A stretch of DNA of 21,171 nucleotides, from the NCBI GenBank assembly GCA_964195995.1, contig CAXMQS010000009.1, forward strand, positions 1-21,171, written 5' to 3'. The notes beneath the pieces were generated by a model. That model worked only from the letters and a program-made list of their open reading frames with translations, did not search any database and was not told where the DNA came from. Position 1 is the first letter of the stretch; each line of letters opens with the position of its first letter. Origin of the DNA: CAXMQS01 sp964195995 (GTDB lineage Bacteria; Actinomycetota; Acidimicrobiia; Spongiisociales; JAOTWH01). Positions 7,239-14,540 of the stretch are shown one piece after another. Position numbers and translations under genes: made by a program.

Positions 7239-8045
7239 ATGAACAAGAAGCTCGTCGTTGCCATTGTCGCGTTCGGTGTCCTAACTGCCGGATGCGAGAT
7301 GCGGGCGGACTTCCGTCTGATCCTCGATGCCGACGAGAGTGGCCAGGTTCTGGTCTCGATCGGCCTTGACGAGGAGTTCCAAGCGCTCGTGGAATCCAGC
7401 GGGGAGCCGATCGAGGACAGCTTCTTCGGTGAGGACAACCCGTTCGGCGAGCTCCCGGGTGCCGAGCAGAGGACCTACGAGGAGGATGACTTCACCTTCT
7501 ACGAGGCCAGCGTTCCCTTCTCCGATCTCAACGGCCTGCGGTTGCTCGGAACAGATGCCGACAACTTCCTCACCGACTTCGACATCGAGATCGACGAGGA
7601 CACCGCCGAGGTTTCGGGGAACATCGACCTGGCTGAGCTGACAGGCGGCGACCTCGCCGACGACCAGTTGGCCGGGATCGGTGCCGACGCCCTCGCCAAC
7701 ATCTTTCAGTTCCACATCCAGATCGAGATGCCAGGCTCGGTCACATCCTCCAACAGAGATCGGGTACTCGACGACGGCGCCCTGGAATGGGACATTCCGC
7801 TCACCGGCGATGTCCAGACGCTGTCGATCGAAGCCCAATCGAATCTCACGTCAGGGGGCGGCACGCCGGCTTGGCTGATCGTGCTGATCTTGGCCGCCAT
7901 CGCGGCAGCAATCGCCTTCTTAGTGATGCGGTCCAGGAGGGGTCCGCCCCAGGTAGTGGCAGGCGAGACCGCTGTTGCCGTCCCGGCGTCCGACGCTCCA
8001 TTAGTCACCGAGGTTGACCCAGAACCGCCAGCAACGGAGGTGTGA
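7239..8045 (+). CDS. LppM-like lipoprotein with C-terminal membrane anchor
   Basis: This 268-residue protein begins MNKKLVVAIVAFGVLTAGC, a signal peptide with lipobox LTAGC and Cys19 as the predicted lipidation site. An acidic extracytoplasmic domain (about 20-205) follows, with repeated beta-strand-like segments. A transmembrane helix spans about 211-230 (AWLIVLILAAIAAAIAFLVM), then a short basic stop-transfer and a Pro/Val-rich cytoplasmic tail. The order lipobox, beta domain, TM helix recalls mycobacterial LppM, and I assign it on that architecture with moderate certainty. I chose ATG 7239 over the upstream extension (7095) because of the signal peptide and the GAGGGA ribosome binding site. 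Its stop is one base from the pckA start. Confidence 0.82.
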   Translation: MNKKLVVAIVAFGVLTAGCEMRADFRLILDADESGQVLVSIGLDEEFQALVESSGEPIEDSFFGEDNPFGELPGAEQRTYEEDDFTFYEASVPFSDLNGLRLLGTDADNFLTDFDIEIDEDTAEVSGNIDLAELTGGDLADDQLAGIGADALANIFQFHIQIEMPGSVTSSNRDRVLDDGALEWDIPLTGDVQTLSIEAQSNLTSGGGTPAWLIVLILAAIAAAIAFLVMRSRRGPPQVVAGETAVAVPASDAPLVTEVDPEPPATEV

Positions 8046-8046
8046 C

Positions 8047-9630
8047 ATGCGCGACCTTGCTCAACACGGCATCGCTCCTAAGGGAGATGTTCACTGGCAA
8101 CTGTCGACGCCGAGCCTCTATGAGCACACGCTGCAGCGAAACCTCGGCGAGGTAGCCCACAAGGGACCGCTCGTTGTCGACACGACGCCGTACACCGGTC
8201 GGAGCCCCAAGGACAAGTTCGTCATTCGGGAGGAATCGACGGAGTCTGATATCTGGTGGGGGGATGTCAACCATCCGATGGAGCCCGAGGTATTCAGCAC
8301 GCTCCACGATCGCGTCGCCGACTACCTCAGCGCCGCCGCCGACCTATATGTCCAGGATCTGTACGTTGGCGCGGACAGCGACCACCGCATACCAGTACGC
8401 ACCATCACCGAGAGTCCGTGGCACGCCCTCTTTGCCCGCAACATGTTCATCCTGCCGAGGTTCTATGGGGAAACCGACACCGAGAACTTCGAACCAGAAT
8501 TCACCATCGTTCACGCCCCTTACTTTCAGGCAGAACCTGATCGCGATGGCACTCTCAGCGAGGTTGCGGTCTGCATCAGCTTCGACAGAGGCATCCTGAT
8601 GATCGCCGGCTCCAAGTACATGGGCGAGATTAAGAAGTCCGTGTTCTCGGTGCTCAATTACCTGATGCCGAAGAAGCATGTGCTGAGCATGCACGCCTCG
8701 GCGACCGTCGCCGAAGACGAGACAAGTGCCGTCATCTTTGGTCTGTCCGGCACCGGCAAGACCACCCTGGCCACCGACCCCTTGCGGGGAATGGTCGGCG
8801 ATGATGAGATCGGGTGGAGCGATAAGGGAGTGTTCAACTTCGAAGGCGGCTCCTACGCCAAGACCATCCACCTCAGTCCCGAAGACGAGCCGCTCATCTT
8901 CGCGGCTGCCAACCAATTCGAGACACTCCTCGAGAACGTCGTCATCGATCCGATCACCCGAATGCCCGACTGGGACGACGGCTCCAAGACTGAGAACACG
9001 CGTTGCTGCTACCCGCTGCGCCACCTGGCCAACGCCACAGCACATGGCACCGGTGGTCACCCCAGCGATCTGGTGTTCCTGTCGGCCGACGCCTTCGGGG
9101 TCCTACCCCCGATCGCCCGTCTGAACACCGAGCAGGCCATGTACTACTTCATCTCCGGCTACACCTCGAAGCTCGCCGGAACCGAACGGGGCATCGTCGA
9201 TCCCGAGGCCACCTTCTCTCCCTGCTTCGGCGCGCCCTTCCTGCCGTTGCCGCCGAGCTACTACGCCAAGGAGCTCGAACTGAAGATCGCCGAGCACTCG
9301 CCGCGGGTGTGGATGATCAATACCGGGTGGACAGGCGGTCCGTATGGCGTCGGCGAGCGCATCCGCATCCCCTACACCCGGGCCATGCTCAACGCCGCCC
9401 TCGAAGGCCAGCTTGATGATGTGGCTTTCACCAAAGACCCGAACTTCGGCTTCGACGTCCCCGTAGCCGTTCCTGGAGTGCCCGAGCACCTGCTGACCCC
9501 TCGTGCTACCTGGGACGACGCAGACGCCTTCGATGCTCAGGCCGCCAAGCTGGCTTCGATGTTCAAGGAAAACTTCGTCCAGTACGCCGACGGAGTCGAG
9601 CCCCAAGTAGTCGCCTCGGGACCGAAGTAG
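8047..9630 (+). CDS. pckA: phosphoenolpyruvate carboxykinase (ATP)
   Basis: This 527-residue enzyme converts oxaloacetate plus ATP to phosphoenolpyruvate and CO2, the entry to gluconeogenesis. Family hallmarks are YTGRSPKDKF (49-58), KYMGEIKKSVFS with the metal-site lysine near 196-197, MHASA with His216, the kinase P-loop GLSGTGKTT (232-240), GDDEIGW (251-257) and FNFEGGSYAKT. This is the ATP-type family found in plants and E. coli, not the GTP-type. The ATG at 8047 is chosen because GGAGGTG lies 6-10 bp upstream, inside the end of the lipoprotein gene. The stop of that gene is at 8043-8045, so the two are translationally coupled. The stop codon abuts that of the convergent AlaX gene. Confidence 0.96.
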   Translation: MRDLAQHGIAPKGDVHWQLSTPSLYEHTLQRNLGEVAHKGPLVVDTTPYTGRSPKDKFVIREESTESDIWWGDVNHPMEPEVFSTLHDRVADYLSAAADLYVQDLYVGADSDHRIPVRTITESPWHALFARNMFILPRFYGETDTENFEPEFTIVHAPYFQAEPDRDGTLSEVAVCISFDRGILMIAGSKYMGEIKKSVFSVLNYLMPKKHVLSMHASATVAEDETSAVIFGLSGTGKTTLATDPLRGMVGDDEIGWSDKGVFNFEGGSYAKTIHLSPEDEPLIFAAANQFETLLENVVIDPITRMPDWDDGSKTENTRCCYPLRHLANATAHGTGGHPSDLVFLSADAFGVLPPIARLNTEQAMYYFISGYTSKLAGTERGIVDPEATFSPCFGAPFLPLPPSYYAKELELKIAEHSPRVWMINTGWTGGPYGVGERIRIPYTRAMLNAALEGQLDDVAFTKDPNFGFDVPVAVPGVPEHLLTPRATWDDADAFDAQAAKLASMFKENFVQYADGVEPQVVASGPK

Positions 9631-10344
9631 CTAGGGCTTCTCCAGTTCGATCTTGATTCGCTTGTTGGCTTTGCCCTTGGACTCCGTCTTCACGACGCGA
9701 ACCGGGCCCACCTCGGACGTGTTGGCAACATGGGTGCCACCGTCGGCCTGACGATCGATGTCGCCGATGTCGACGACTCGGATCGGATCGACCGACTCCG
9801 GGATGAGGTTGACCTTGGTGCGTATGAGCAGAGGATCGGCCAGGGCTTCCTGGCGAGGTAGGAACTGCACGCCGATGTTGTGATGCTTAGCCAGCTCGCC
9901 GTTGAGGGCCTCTTCCACCTGCTCGCCGAACTCGATGGAGATCGAGTCGAGCTCGAAGTCCATCCGGGCGCTACCCGGCTCCATGTTGCCTCCGGTGACC
10001 TTGGCATCGAAGTCTCTGAAGATGATCGCAGACAGCACGTGCAGTGCGGTGTGGGTGCGCATGAGCGTGTGCCGACGCTCCCAGTCGATCGCGCCGTGCA
10101 CTGCCGTACCGACGGCCGGTGTGGCGCCGTCGACAGCGTGGAAGTGGGAGCCGTCTTTGTAGAAGGTGTCGGTGACCGTTGCCGATCCGCCATCCCAAGT
10201 CAACTGGCCGGTGTCACCCGGTTGGCCGCCGCCGCGGGCGTAGAAGACGGTGCGGTCGAGAACGACGCCGCCCTCACCTACCTCGGCGACGGCGCCGTCG
10301 GCTTCCCTCAGATAGGCATCGATGGCAGCAAGGTTCTCGGTCAC
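9631..10344 (-). CDS. alanyl-tRNA editing protein, AlaX type
   Basis: This 237-residue free-standing homologue of the AlaRS editing domain hydrolyses mischarged Ser/Gly-tRNA(Ala) in trans. It has the glycine-rich RGGGQPGDTG motif (38-47), required in AlaX proteins that carry the second subdomain, and the zinc-binding HTALH (His98, His102). The second half of the site reads DGGTHVANTSEVG (201-213), where the usual first residue is Cys, so the Cys ligand is replaced by Asp201 while His205 is kept. The start is a GTG that overlaps the AI-2E stop (GTGA), indicating one operon. The C-terminal tail is Lys-rich and may contact tRNA. Confidence 0.9.
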   Translation of the reverse strand: MTENLAAIDAYLREADGAVAEVGEGGVVLDRTVFYARGGGQPGDTGQLTWDGGSATVTDTFYKDGSHFHAVDGATPAVGTAVHGAIDWERRHTLMRTHTALHVLSAIIFRDFDAKVTGGNMEPGSARMDFELDSISIEFGEQVEEALNGELAKHHNIGVQFLPRQEALADPLLIRTKVNLIPESVDPIRVVDIGDIDRQADGGTHVANTSEVGPVRVVKTESKGKANKRIKIELEKP

Positions 10345-11543
10345 CCGTCGCCGCCATCTGCCGCGGCTTCTTCGGTTCTTTCACTAGCTGTCTCGGCTCC
10401 ACGGATGCGCTCGATCAGCGTCTCACCAGTCAGATGCTGCTCGACCATCGCCTCGCTTGACTCCTCCCAGGACTGCCCGAGTATCCGCGTCCTCCAGAAG
10501 TGCCCGCTGACGATCTTGATAGAGGCAACGACCGGGACTGCGAGCAACACTCCAAGGAGGCCGCCAAGCGTCGCCCCCAACAAGAGGGCCAGGATGATGG
10601 TGGCCGGATGCAGGCGAACGGTAACCCGCAGAACGGTCGGGCTTATGAAGTGGTTGTCGATCTGCTGAACGAGAGCGGCGACGATCGCTGCATAGACGGC
10701 CGTCCTGGCATCGGCGGTGGCCAGGGCGACGAGAACGCCAAGGGCTCCGCCTACCCAAGGACCGACGAACGGGATGATGTTGAGGAACCCGGCGATCATC
10801 CCGATCAACAGCCAGAAATCGAGGTCGATCACCCAGAAGCCGAAGCTAGTCATGAGTCCAACGATGAGCGCTACCACCAGCTGGCCCCGGAGGAAGCCGC
10901 CGACTGCCCGGCTGAGCTGGTTGCCGACGTGAATCGCCTCGGCACGGTGCTCCGCAGGAAAGAGCCCCTTGGCGCTGTTCGCCAGCTTGGGAAGGTCCAT
11001 CAGCAGATAGAAGGCCAGAACCGGAGCCAGCACCAGGATGAGAAGGAACTCGAGAACTCCGAGCGTGAAGTCGCCAACGCGGTCGAGTGACAGCACTCCT
11101 CCATCGGCTGTCGCTGACTCGAAGTACTCATCGAGCTCGTCGTAGCGAGGCACCTCTACGGTGATACCTATGTTCTCCGCCCATCGCTCCGAGTCGGTTG
11201 CCAGGTCGTCGTAGATGGTCGGAAAGTCATCGGCAAGCTGCTGCGCCTGGTCGGTGATGCTCGGCAGCGCCAACCAGACCGCAAGCGACACCACAGCCCC
11301 AAGTGCCAAGTAGGAAAGGCAGGAACCGAGAAGGCGTGGTACGCCGTGGTTGCGGAGGCGGGTGACGATGGGGTTGAGGAGGTAGATGATCGCCGTCGCC
11401 AGCACGACAGCCGGGATAACGTTTTGGACCTGGATGATGGCCCAGACGATGAAGGCCAGGAACACGACCGTTCCGACGAGGCTCCACGTGATCACGCCCA
11501 GGCGACGCAGCGTGTCGAAGACCGACCTTCGTTCCTCTGTCAT
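10341..11543 (-). CDS. AI-2E family (PerM/YrrI-like) transporter
   Basis: This 400-residue integral membrane protein has about eight predicted TM segments, two at the N-terminus (about 18-60), one near 75-95 and the rest from about 160 to 350. The central soluble stretch (about 100-160) is acidic. Family-typical strings include VLAPVLAFYLLMDLPKL, IAGFLNIIPFVGPWVGG and QQIDNHFISPTVL. Members export small molecules such as autoinducer-2 or act as antiporters; the substrate here is unknown. The acidic C-terminal tail is cytoplasmic. The stop overlaps the AlaX start by 4 bp. In Bacillus, yrrI of the same family neighbours alaS, so the pairing with an alanyl-tRNA function is a recurring context. 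Confidence 0.9.
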   Translation of the reverse strand: MTEERRSVFDTLRRLGVITWSLVGTVVFLAFIVWAIIQVQNVIPAVVLATAIIYLLNPIVTRLRNHGVPRLLGSCLSYLALGAVVSLAVWLALPSITDQAQQLADDFPTIYDDLATDSERWAENIGITVEVPRYDELDEYFESATADGGVLSLDRVGDFTLGVLEFLLILVLAPVLAFYLLMDLPKLANSAKGLFPAEHRAEAIHVGNQLSRAVGGFLRGQLVVALIVGLMTSFGFWVIDLDFWLLIGMIAGFLNIIPFVGPWVGGALGVLVALATADARTAVYAAIVAALVQQIDNHFISPTVLRVTVRLHPATIILALLLGATLGGLLGVLLAVPVVASIKIVSGHFWRTRILGQSWEESSEAMVEQHLTGETLIERIRGAETASERTEEAAADGGDG

Positions 11544-11585
11544 GGTGCCAAACCCCTAGTCATGGGAACCTAGTGCCCACCTGTC

Positions 11586-11864
11586 TCAGGCGCTGGAACC
11601 GTCGAGTCGCTCCAAGCGGCGTTCATTGGCAACCTTACGGACCCGTTGCAGTCGCCGAACGGTCATGGGATCGAATGCCATCGCATCGGCGTCGTCCATG
11701 AGACGCCGCAGCACCTGGTAATACCGCGTCGCGCTCATGCCGAGGTAGTCGCGTATGGCGACATCCTTGGGTCCTGGATAGCTCCACCACGTCGCCTCGA
11801 ATTCGAGGACACGCCGATCTCTCTGGGTCAACATCTCGCGGAGGGTATGGCTCCGCTGCACCAC
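11586..11864 (-). CDS. DUF3263 family protein
   Basis: This 92-residue protein matches the actinobacterial DUF3263 pattern: RDRRVLEFEATWWSYPGPKD, then AIRDYLGMSATRYYQVLRRL, then FDPMTVRRLQRVR. The middle looks like a helix-turn-helix (about 40-62), and the protein ends in a basic region, so DNA binding is plausible but unproven. An alternative start is the Met at residue 11 (ATG at 11834), which would begin closer to the conserved part. It lies 42 bp upstream of the AI-2E gene on the same strand and probably leads that operon. Confidence 0.85.
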   Translation of the reverse strand: MVQRSHTLREMLTQRDRRVLEFEATWWSYPGPKDVAIRDYLGMSATRYYQVLRRLMDDADAMAFDPMTVRRLQRVRKVANERRLERLDGSSA

Positions 11865-11990
11865 AAGCTTGGATTTCGCGGGGTACTAGAGGAGCGCCCG
11901 AACGCAGTGAGGGCACGATCGAGGTGACGTCGAGCCCGAGTAGGGCTCGAAAGGAAGCCGAGCCTGTCGCCGGAGGTGCCCCCGCGCCCT

Positions 11991-12006
11991 AAGGGCCAAG
12001 GCCCTT
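11991..12006. terminator. perfect inverted repeat next to the first tRNA fragment
   Basis: AAGGGCC and GGCCCTT are separated by two bases. On the minus strand this follows directly after the CCA end of the tRNA-Thr-like fragment and the lipoprotein gene, so it could end transcription from either. There is no T-tract. Confidence 0.4.
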
Positions 12007-12042
12007 GGAGCTGGCGGAGGGAATCGATCCCCCGACCTGATT
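12006..12042 (-). pseudogene. truncated tRNA 3' end (tRNA-Thr-like), copy 1
   Basis: The minus strand carries a variable loop AGGTC, a T arm GGGGG/ATCGATT/CCCTC and acceptor 3' strand CGCCAGC, then T and CCA. Nothing upstream pairs as a 5' half; that DNA is the end of the lipoprotein gene. The same 3' end occurs at 12655 and 17228. It is best read as an attachment-site remnant of a tRNA-targeting element. Confidence 0.6.
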
Positions 12043-12049
12043 GCTCTCT

Positions 12050-12616
12050 CTAGCCCGTATCGAGTTCGCCACAACCCAGCGCGGCTCGCACTGCAAGGCT
12101 CAAGTCATCTGGAACCCATGGCCCGGCCCCGAAGGCATTCTCTTCGATTGCGTCAATCTCGGCCTGCGCTACGAGACAGACGGCGGCACCATCGGCGTTG
12201 GCTGCCTGATATTCAACGAACTCGGGGGTCGCTTCCGCGTCCGCAACGCTGTTGACAGTCCTCGTGACACCAGCCAGGCCCTCGGTGGCTTCGGTGAGCC
12301 GAACCATCGCATCGCCGAGCACCCGGTGCACCCCGGCGAAAGGATCGGGTGGATCCAGTGCCTCGAGTCCGTCGAGAAACTCGCGCCTGATCACAAGCTC
12401 TCGGTCGATGACCGCGGCAGCCTCCGCCACTGTCGGATCCGCAATCTGCCCGTAGGAAACAAAGGCAGCCTCGAGATCCGAGCGACCTGTCTCAACCAGA
12501 TCGTTTATGCCCTCGACGTATTCGTTGGCCGTCATTGAACTGCCACAGGCGGCAACCAGAATCGCAATACTCGCTACTGCTACGAGAGTCACGGCACTAT
12601 CTTTCGCGCCGGCCAC
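12050..12616 (-). CDS. putative lipoprotein, family not recognised
   Basis: This 188-residue protein starts with GTG (preceded by a GAGG/GGGAGG-rich leader). The N-terminus has a hydrophobic segment, VTLVAVASIAILVAAC, ending in lipobox LVAAC with Cys24 as the predicted lipidated residue, followed by GSS. The mature part is acidic and mostly helical (EYVEGINDLVETGRSDLEAAF, DRELVIRREFLDGLEAL), resembling surface-exposed helical-bundle lipoproteins, but I know no named family for it. Two cysteines near the end (in VCLVAQ and LGCGEL) could form a disulfide. It lies between two tRNA-Thr 3' fragments and could be cargo of a small integrated element. Confidence 0.72.
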   Translation of the reverse strand: MAGAKDSAVTLVAVASIAILVAACGSSMTANEYVEGINDLVETGRSDLEAAFVSYGQIADPTVAEAAAVIDRELVIRREFLDGLEALDPPDPFAGVHRVLGDAMVRLTEATEGLAGVTRTVNSVADAEATPEFVEYQAANADGAAVCLVAQAEIDAIEENAFGAGPWVPDDLSLAVRAALGCGELDTG

Positions 12617-12654
12617 AACGCCTCAGTCCTCCCTTGCGGCCACTGGTCGTTCTC

Positions 12655-12850
12655 TGGAGCTGGCGGAGGGAGTCGAACCCCGACCTGCTCATTACAAGTT
12701 CCTTTGAGCTAATCCGGGACCGTCCGCCTCGGTCCGGCCACTCCCGGATTCGTCCGTACGTCCAAAGCATCTCTGACAACGCCGTCCGGCTCCGTACGTA
12801 TGCGAACGGTACATCCGGCACCGTTCGTTTGCAGAGTGTTTGCAGAACCC
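12655..12850 (-). repeat. tRNA-Thr-derived direct repeat, copy 2 (putative attachment site)
   Basis: Positions 12655-12698 on the minus strand are a tRNA-Thr(TGT)-like 3' half: loop CTTGTAA, TGAGC, AGGTC, T arm, CGCCAGC, T, CCA. One G is missing from the T stem, so it cannot be functional. The 5' half is absent. The adjoining 150 bp closely match 17273-17425 and include AATCCGGGA (12711-12719) with TCCCGGATT (12742-12750), an imperfect hairpin at 12803-12827, and two GTTTGCAG sites at 12827-12834 and 12838-12845. Confidence 0.75.
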
Positions 12851-13153
12851 GTAAGACCGAGGGGCCGGATTGACTCCAAGGCCAGAGAGCCCGGCGGTGC
12901 AGGATTCCCTGAGGTACCTGGTGAGTGCTGTCAACGTCCCGCCCCCGAAGAGCGGACCTTGATCGGAGACGCGCAACAGAGGACCCCGGTATCCGAGACG
13001 CTCCCCTCCGATCGACCAGCGCCTCAACAGCTCACACAGCAGGGGTCCCGACCGACCACGAAGACGAGCATCCCCAATCGGGGGCGTGGCAGCGCGAACG
13101 GAGCGCCCTCAGTGGGCGCTCCGTTCCCTAGCCAGCTGATTACCAATCGTAGG
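12851..13153. other. non-coding stretch between repeat copy 2 and the secreted-protein gene
   Basis: I see no convincing gene here. The only structured element is the strong hairpin at 13096-13126, downstream of the minus-strand secreted-protein gene. Confidence 0.5.
13096..13126 (-). terminator. strong terminator-like hairpin
   Basis: GAACGGAGCGCCC (13096-13108) and its exact reverse complement (13114-13126) form a 13-bp perfect stem with a 5-base loop, about 30 bp after the stop of the minus-strand secreted-protein gene. There is no T-tract; such hairpins are often assumed to terminate in GC-rich actinobacteria. Confidence 0.6.
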
Positions 13154-13807
13154 TCAGGAGCTCGGGTAGATGGCTACCAACGACACCGGACAGTGGGGCT
13201 GGCCCGGGTTCGACTCCCCACCAATGATGTCACTGCCTGGGTTGTTCCCCCCGTTGTCTGGGCACGCCGTCCCGGTCCAGAAGTCCCCCAAGGCAGTGTC
13301 GAGGTCGTCCCCGATGGCCTCTGCCTGACCGTGGTAGGCGATCTCGACATGGACTTCGGCAGTTCCCAGGTCGAAGTCGAGTGGCCGGAAACATGCTTCG
13401 AAGACCACGTCTTGGACGCAATCAACCAAGAGGAATCCTTGGATGCTGGGTTGCCCCAGTTCCGCGTTCATCCTTACCGTGGCCTTGCCGTTGCTGCCCA
13501 CGACCTTGCCACCACCGTGGGCGACGAAGGACCTGTCAGGGAACGTCTGCCCTGTCGGTACCACTACCCACCAGAAGGTGTAGACGCCGCCGGGCTCCAG
13601 ACCCGATACCTGCGCAGTCGCCTTCAGGCCATCGTCACGCCTGATCAGCTTTGCGGTGCCCATCTCTGCCAGATCACCGGGTGCTCCATCTTCAAAGATG
13701 CGCACAATCGGCTGCTTATCGGTTCCTCGGTCGGAGGCTGCCAGCGCCGTCGCCGCCACTGCGCCGGTCAACGCCAGCACCAGACCGATCAGTATTGTCT
13801 TCTTCAT
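13154..13807 (-). CDS. secreted protein of unknown function
   Basis: This 217-residue protein has signal peptide MKKTILIGLVLALTGAVAATALAAS, with likely cleavage after ALAA or nearby. The mature domain (about 25-217) is beta-rich, with repeated strand-like segments such as GLKATAQVSGLEPGGVYTFW and GKATVRMNAELG, and several cysteines (near CVQD, EACF, ACPD and HCPV) that could form disulfides. The layout loosely recalls CHRD or SOD-like beta-barrel secreted domains, but metal ligands are not evident and I do not assign a family. ATG 13807 is preferred over an upstream in-frame start because the signal peptide begins there and AGGGAG lies upstream. It follows the DUF4242 gene by 25 bp, so one transcript is likely. 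Confidence 0.82.
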   Translation of the reverse strand: MKKTILIGLVLALTGAVAATALAASDRGTDKQPIVRIFEDGAPGDLAEMGTAKLIRRDDGLKATAQVSGLEPGGVYTFWWVVVPTGQTFPDRSFVAHGGGKVVGSNGKATVRMNAELGQPSIQGFLLVDCVQDVVFEACFRPLDFDLGTAEVHVEIAYHGQAEAIGDDLDTALGDFWTGTACPDNGGNNPGSDIIGGESNPGQPHCPVSLVAIYPSS

Positions 13808-13832
13808 TCTTCTTCTCCCTTCGCCGGCCACC

Positions 13833-14084
13833 TCAGCTGTGCTCGGTGACGGCGTAGATGTCATCGGCGACCAGCCCGTGGGCTTCCCGATGCACCGTGT
13901 TGGCATCTTCTGCGTTGTCGGCTTCGACTAGGCAGAAGATCTTTCCCGCGGCCTCGTCCACCCAGTACCGGAGGTAGCTGACGCCGTACTTCTCCTGGGT
14001 TTCGAGGTCTTTCATGTGTGCTCCGGCCACGTCGGCCGCAGACACTCCTCCCTCGATGGTGTGCGTATCCATGAACAGCGGCAT
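13833..14084 (-). CDS. DUF4242 (SCO4226-like) protein
   Basis: This 83-residue protein fits DUF4242: MPLFMDTHTIEGG, AHMKDLETQEKYGVSYLRYWVDEAAGKIFCLVEA, then ANTVHREAHGLVADDIYAV. The described relative, SCO4226 of Streptomyces, is a small ferredoxin-fold nickel-binding protein; His8, Cys51 and the His residues of VHREAHG are the candidate ligands here. The ATG at 14084 is chosen because AAGGAGG lies 6 bp upstream and the family starts there. It is the first gene after promoter P1 and is followed by the secreted protein. Its role in the cell is unknown. Confidence 0.88.
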   Translation of the reverse strand: MPLFMDTHTIEGGVSAADVAGAHMKDLETQEKYGVSYLRYWVDEAAGKIFCLVEADNAEDANTVHREAHGLVADDIYAVTEHS

Positions 14085-14120
14085 CGGCGCCTCCTTCGGT
14101 TGCTCGCCTCTTACGGTTCG

Positions 14121-14176
14121 AACGTAAGGGACGGGGGTCGCTGCGTCATCGGGGGCGCCTACCCAAGAATGCGGTA
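14121..14176 (-). promoter_or_regulatory. promoter P1 with upstream operator, for DUF4242 and secreted protein
   Basis: On the minus strand, operator ATTCTTGGGTAG (complement of 14159-14170, with TACC on its far side) is followed by -35 ATGACG (14144-14149), a 17-bp spacer and -10 TACGTT (14121-14126). The same elements recur at identical spacing in P2 (14481-14535). The predicted start is about 30 bp before the DUF4242 ATG. The -10 also lies within a small inverted repeat, CTTACG/CGTAAG. Confidence 0.7.
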
Positions 14177-14211
14177 GCACCACTCAGATTTGATCGCAGC
14201 GCCGACTCTCT

Positions 14212-14436
14212 CTATTCGGCGGAGCGAGCGCTCGCCGGCGTCCGCTCGGAAGGTGCTATGAGATCACTGAGGGCTGTCAGGCGCTTAGCGAGGTGAGATC
14301 GAAGGGAGAACGACCTTCGAGGCCGTTTGGCTCTCATAACCTCGCGATATTGGCGATGACTGGCGGCCTCACCTCTCAGCTCGTCGATCCTTCCAGCTCG
14401 CGGCGCCAGTGACAGCTCGTTGTGTTCCCAGTTCAT
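14212..14436 (-). CDS. small basic protein, unknown
   Basis: This 74-residue, arginine-rich protein (MNWEHNELSLAPRAGRIDEL at the start, RAKRPRRSFSLRSHLAKRL in the middle) has no membrane segment or signal peptide. The main support for it being real is context: it starts about 45 bp downstream of promoter P2, has GAAAGG before its ATG, and sits between the regulator and the DUF4242 gene on the same strand. A nucleic-acid-binding or adaptor role is possible from the charge, but this is not shown. Confidence 0.6.
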   Translation of the reverse strand: MNWEHNELSLAPRAGRIDELRGEAASHRQYREVMRAKRPRRSFSLRSHLAKRLTALSDLIAPSERTPASARSAE

Positions 14437-14480
14437 GTTCTTGCCTTTCGGTCGGGTCGGCCTCTTGTGGCTACCGGTCC

Positions 14481-14535
14481 AACGTAAGGAACCCCGCGCG
14501 GGGTGTCATCGGTAGTCGCTACCCAAGAATGGGTA
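14481..14535 (-). promoter_or_regulatory. promoter P2 with palindromic operator, for the small basic protein
   Basis: On the minus strand the operator is TACCCATTCTTGGGTA (14520-14535), a 6-bp dyad around four bases, starting 5 bp after the regulator's stop codon. It is followed by -35 ATGACA (14504-14509), a 17-bp spacer and -10 TACGTT (14481-14486). The operator centre is about 53 bp upstream of the expected start, a position suited to activation. The arrangement is the same in P1. Confidence 0.75.
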
Positions 14536-14540
14536 CGCGA

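Noticed and set aside
12006..12120. Possible complete tRNA or tmRNA at copy 1
   Set aside because: The 3' arm is good, but a GCTGGG at the right distance upstream pairs with only five of seven acceptor positions and lies in the lipoprotein coding end; no D or anticodon arm forms. The TTGTAA loop in copies 2 and 3 argues for tRNA-Thr rather than tmRNA.
12692..13027. Minus-strand frames ending through the tRNA-Thr fragments (also 17213-17542), with strings like SKELVMSRSG
   Set aside because: These are translations of the repeated tRNA-derived sequence; the two frames look alike only because the DNA is repeated.
12800..13849. 349-codon plus-strand frame
   Set aside because: It crosses the repeat, a hairpin and the antisense of the secreted-protein gene, with no family features.
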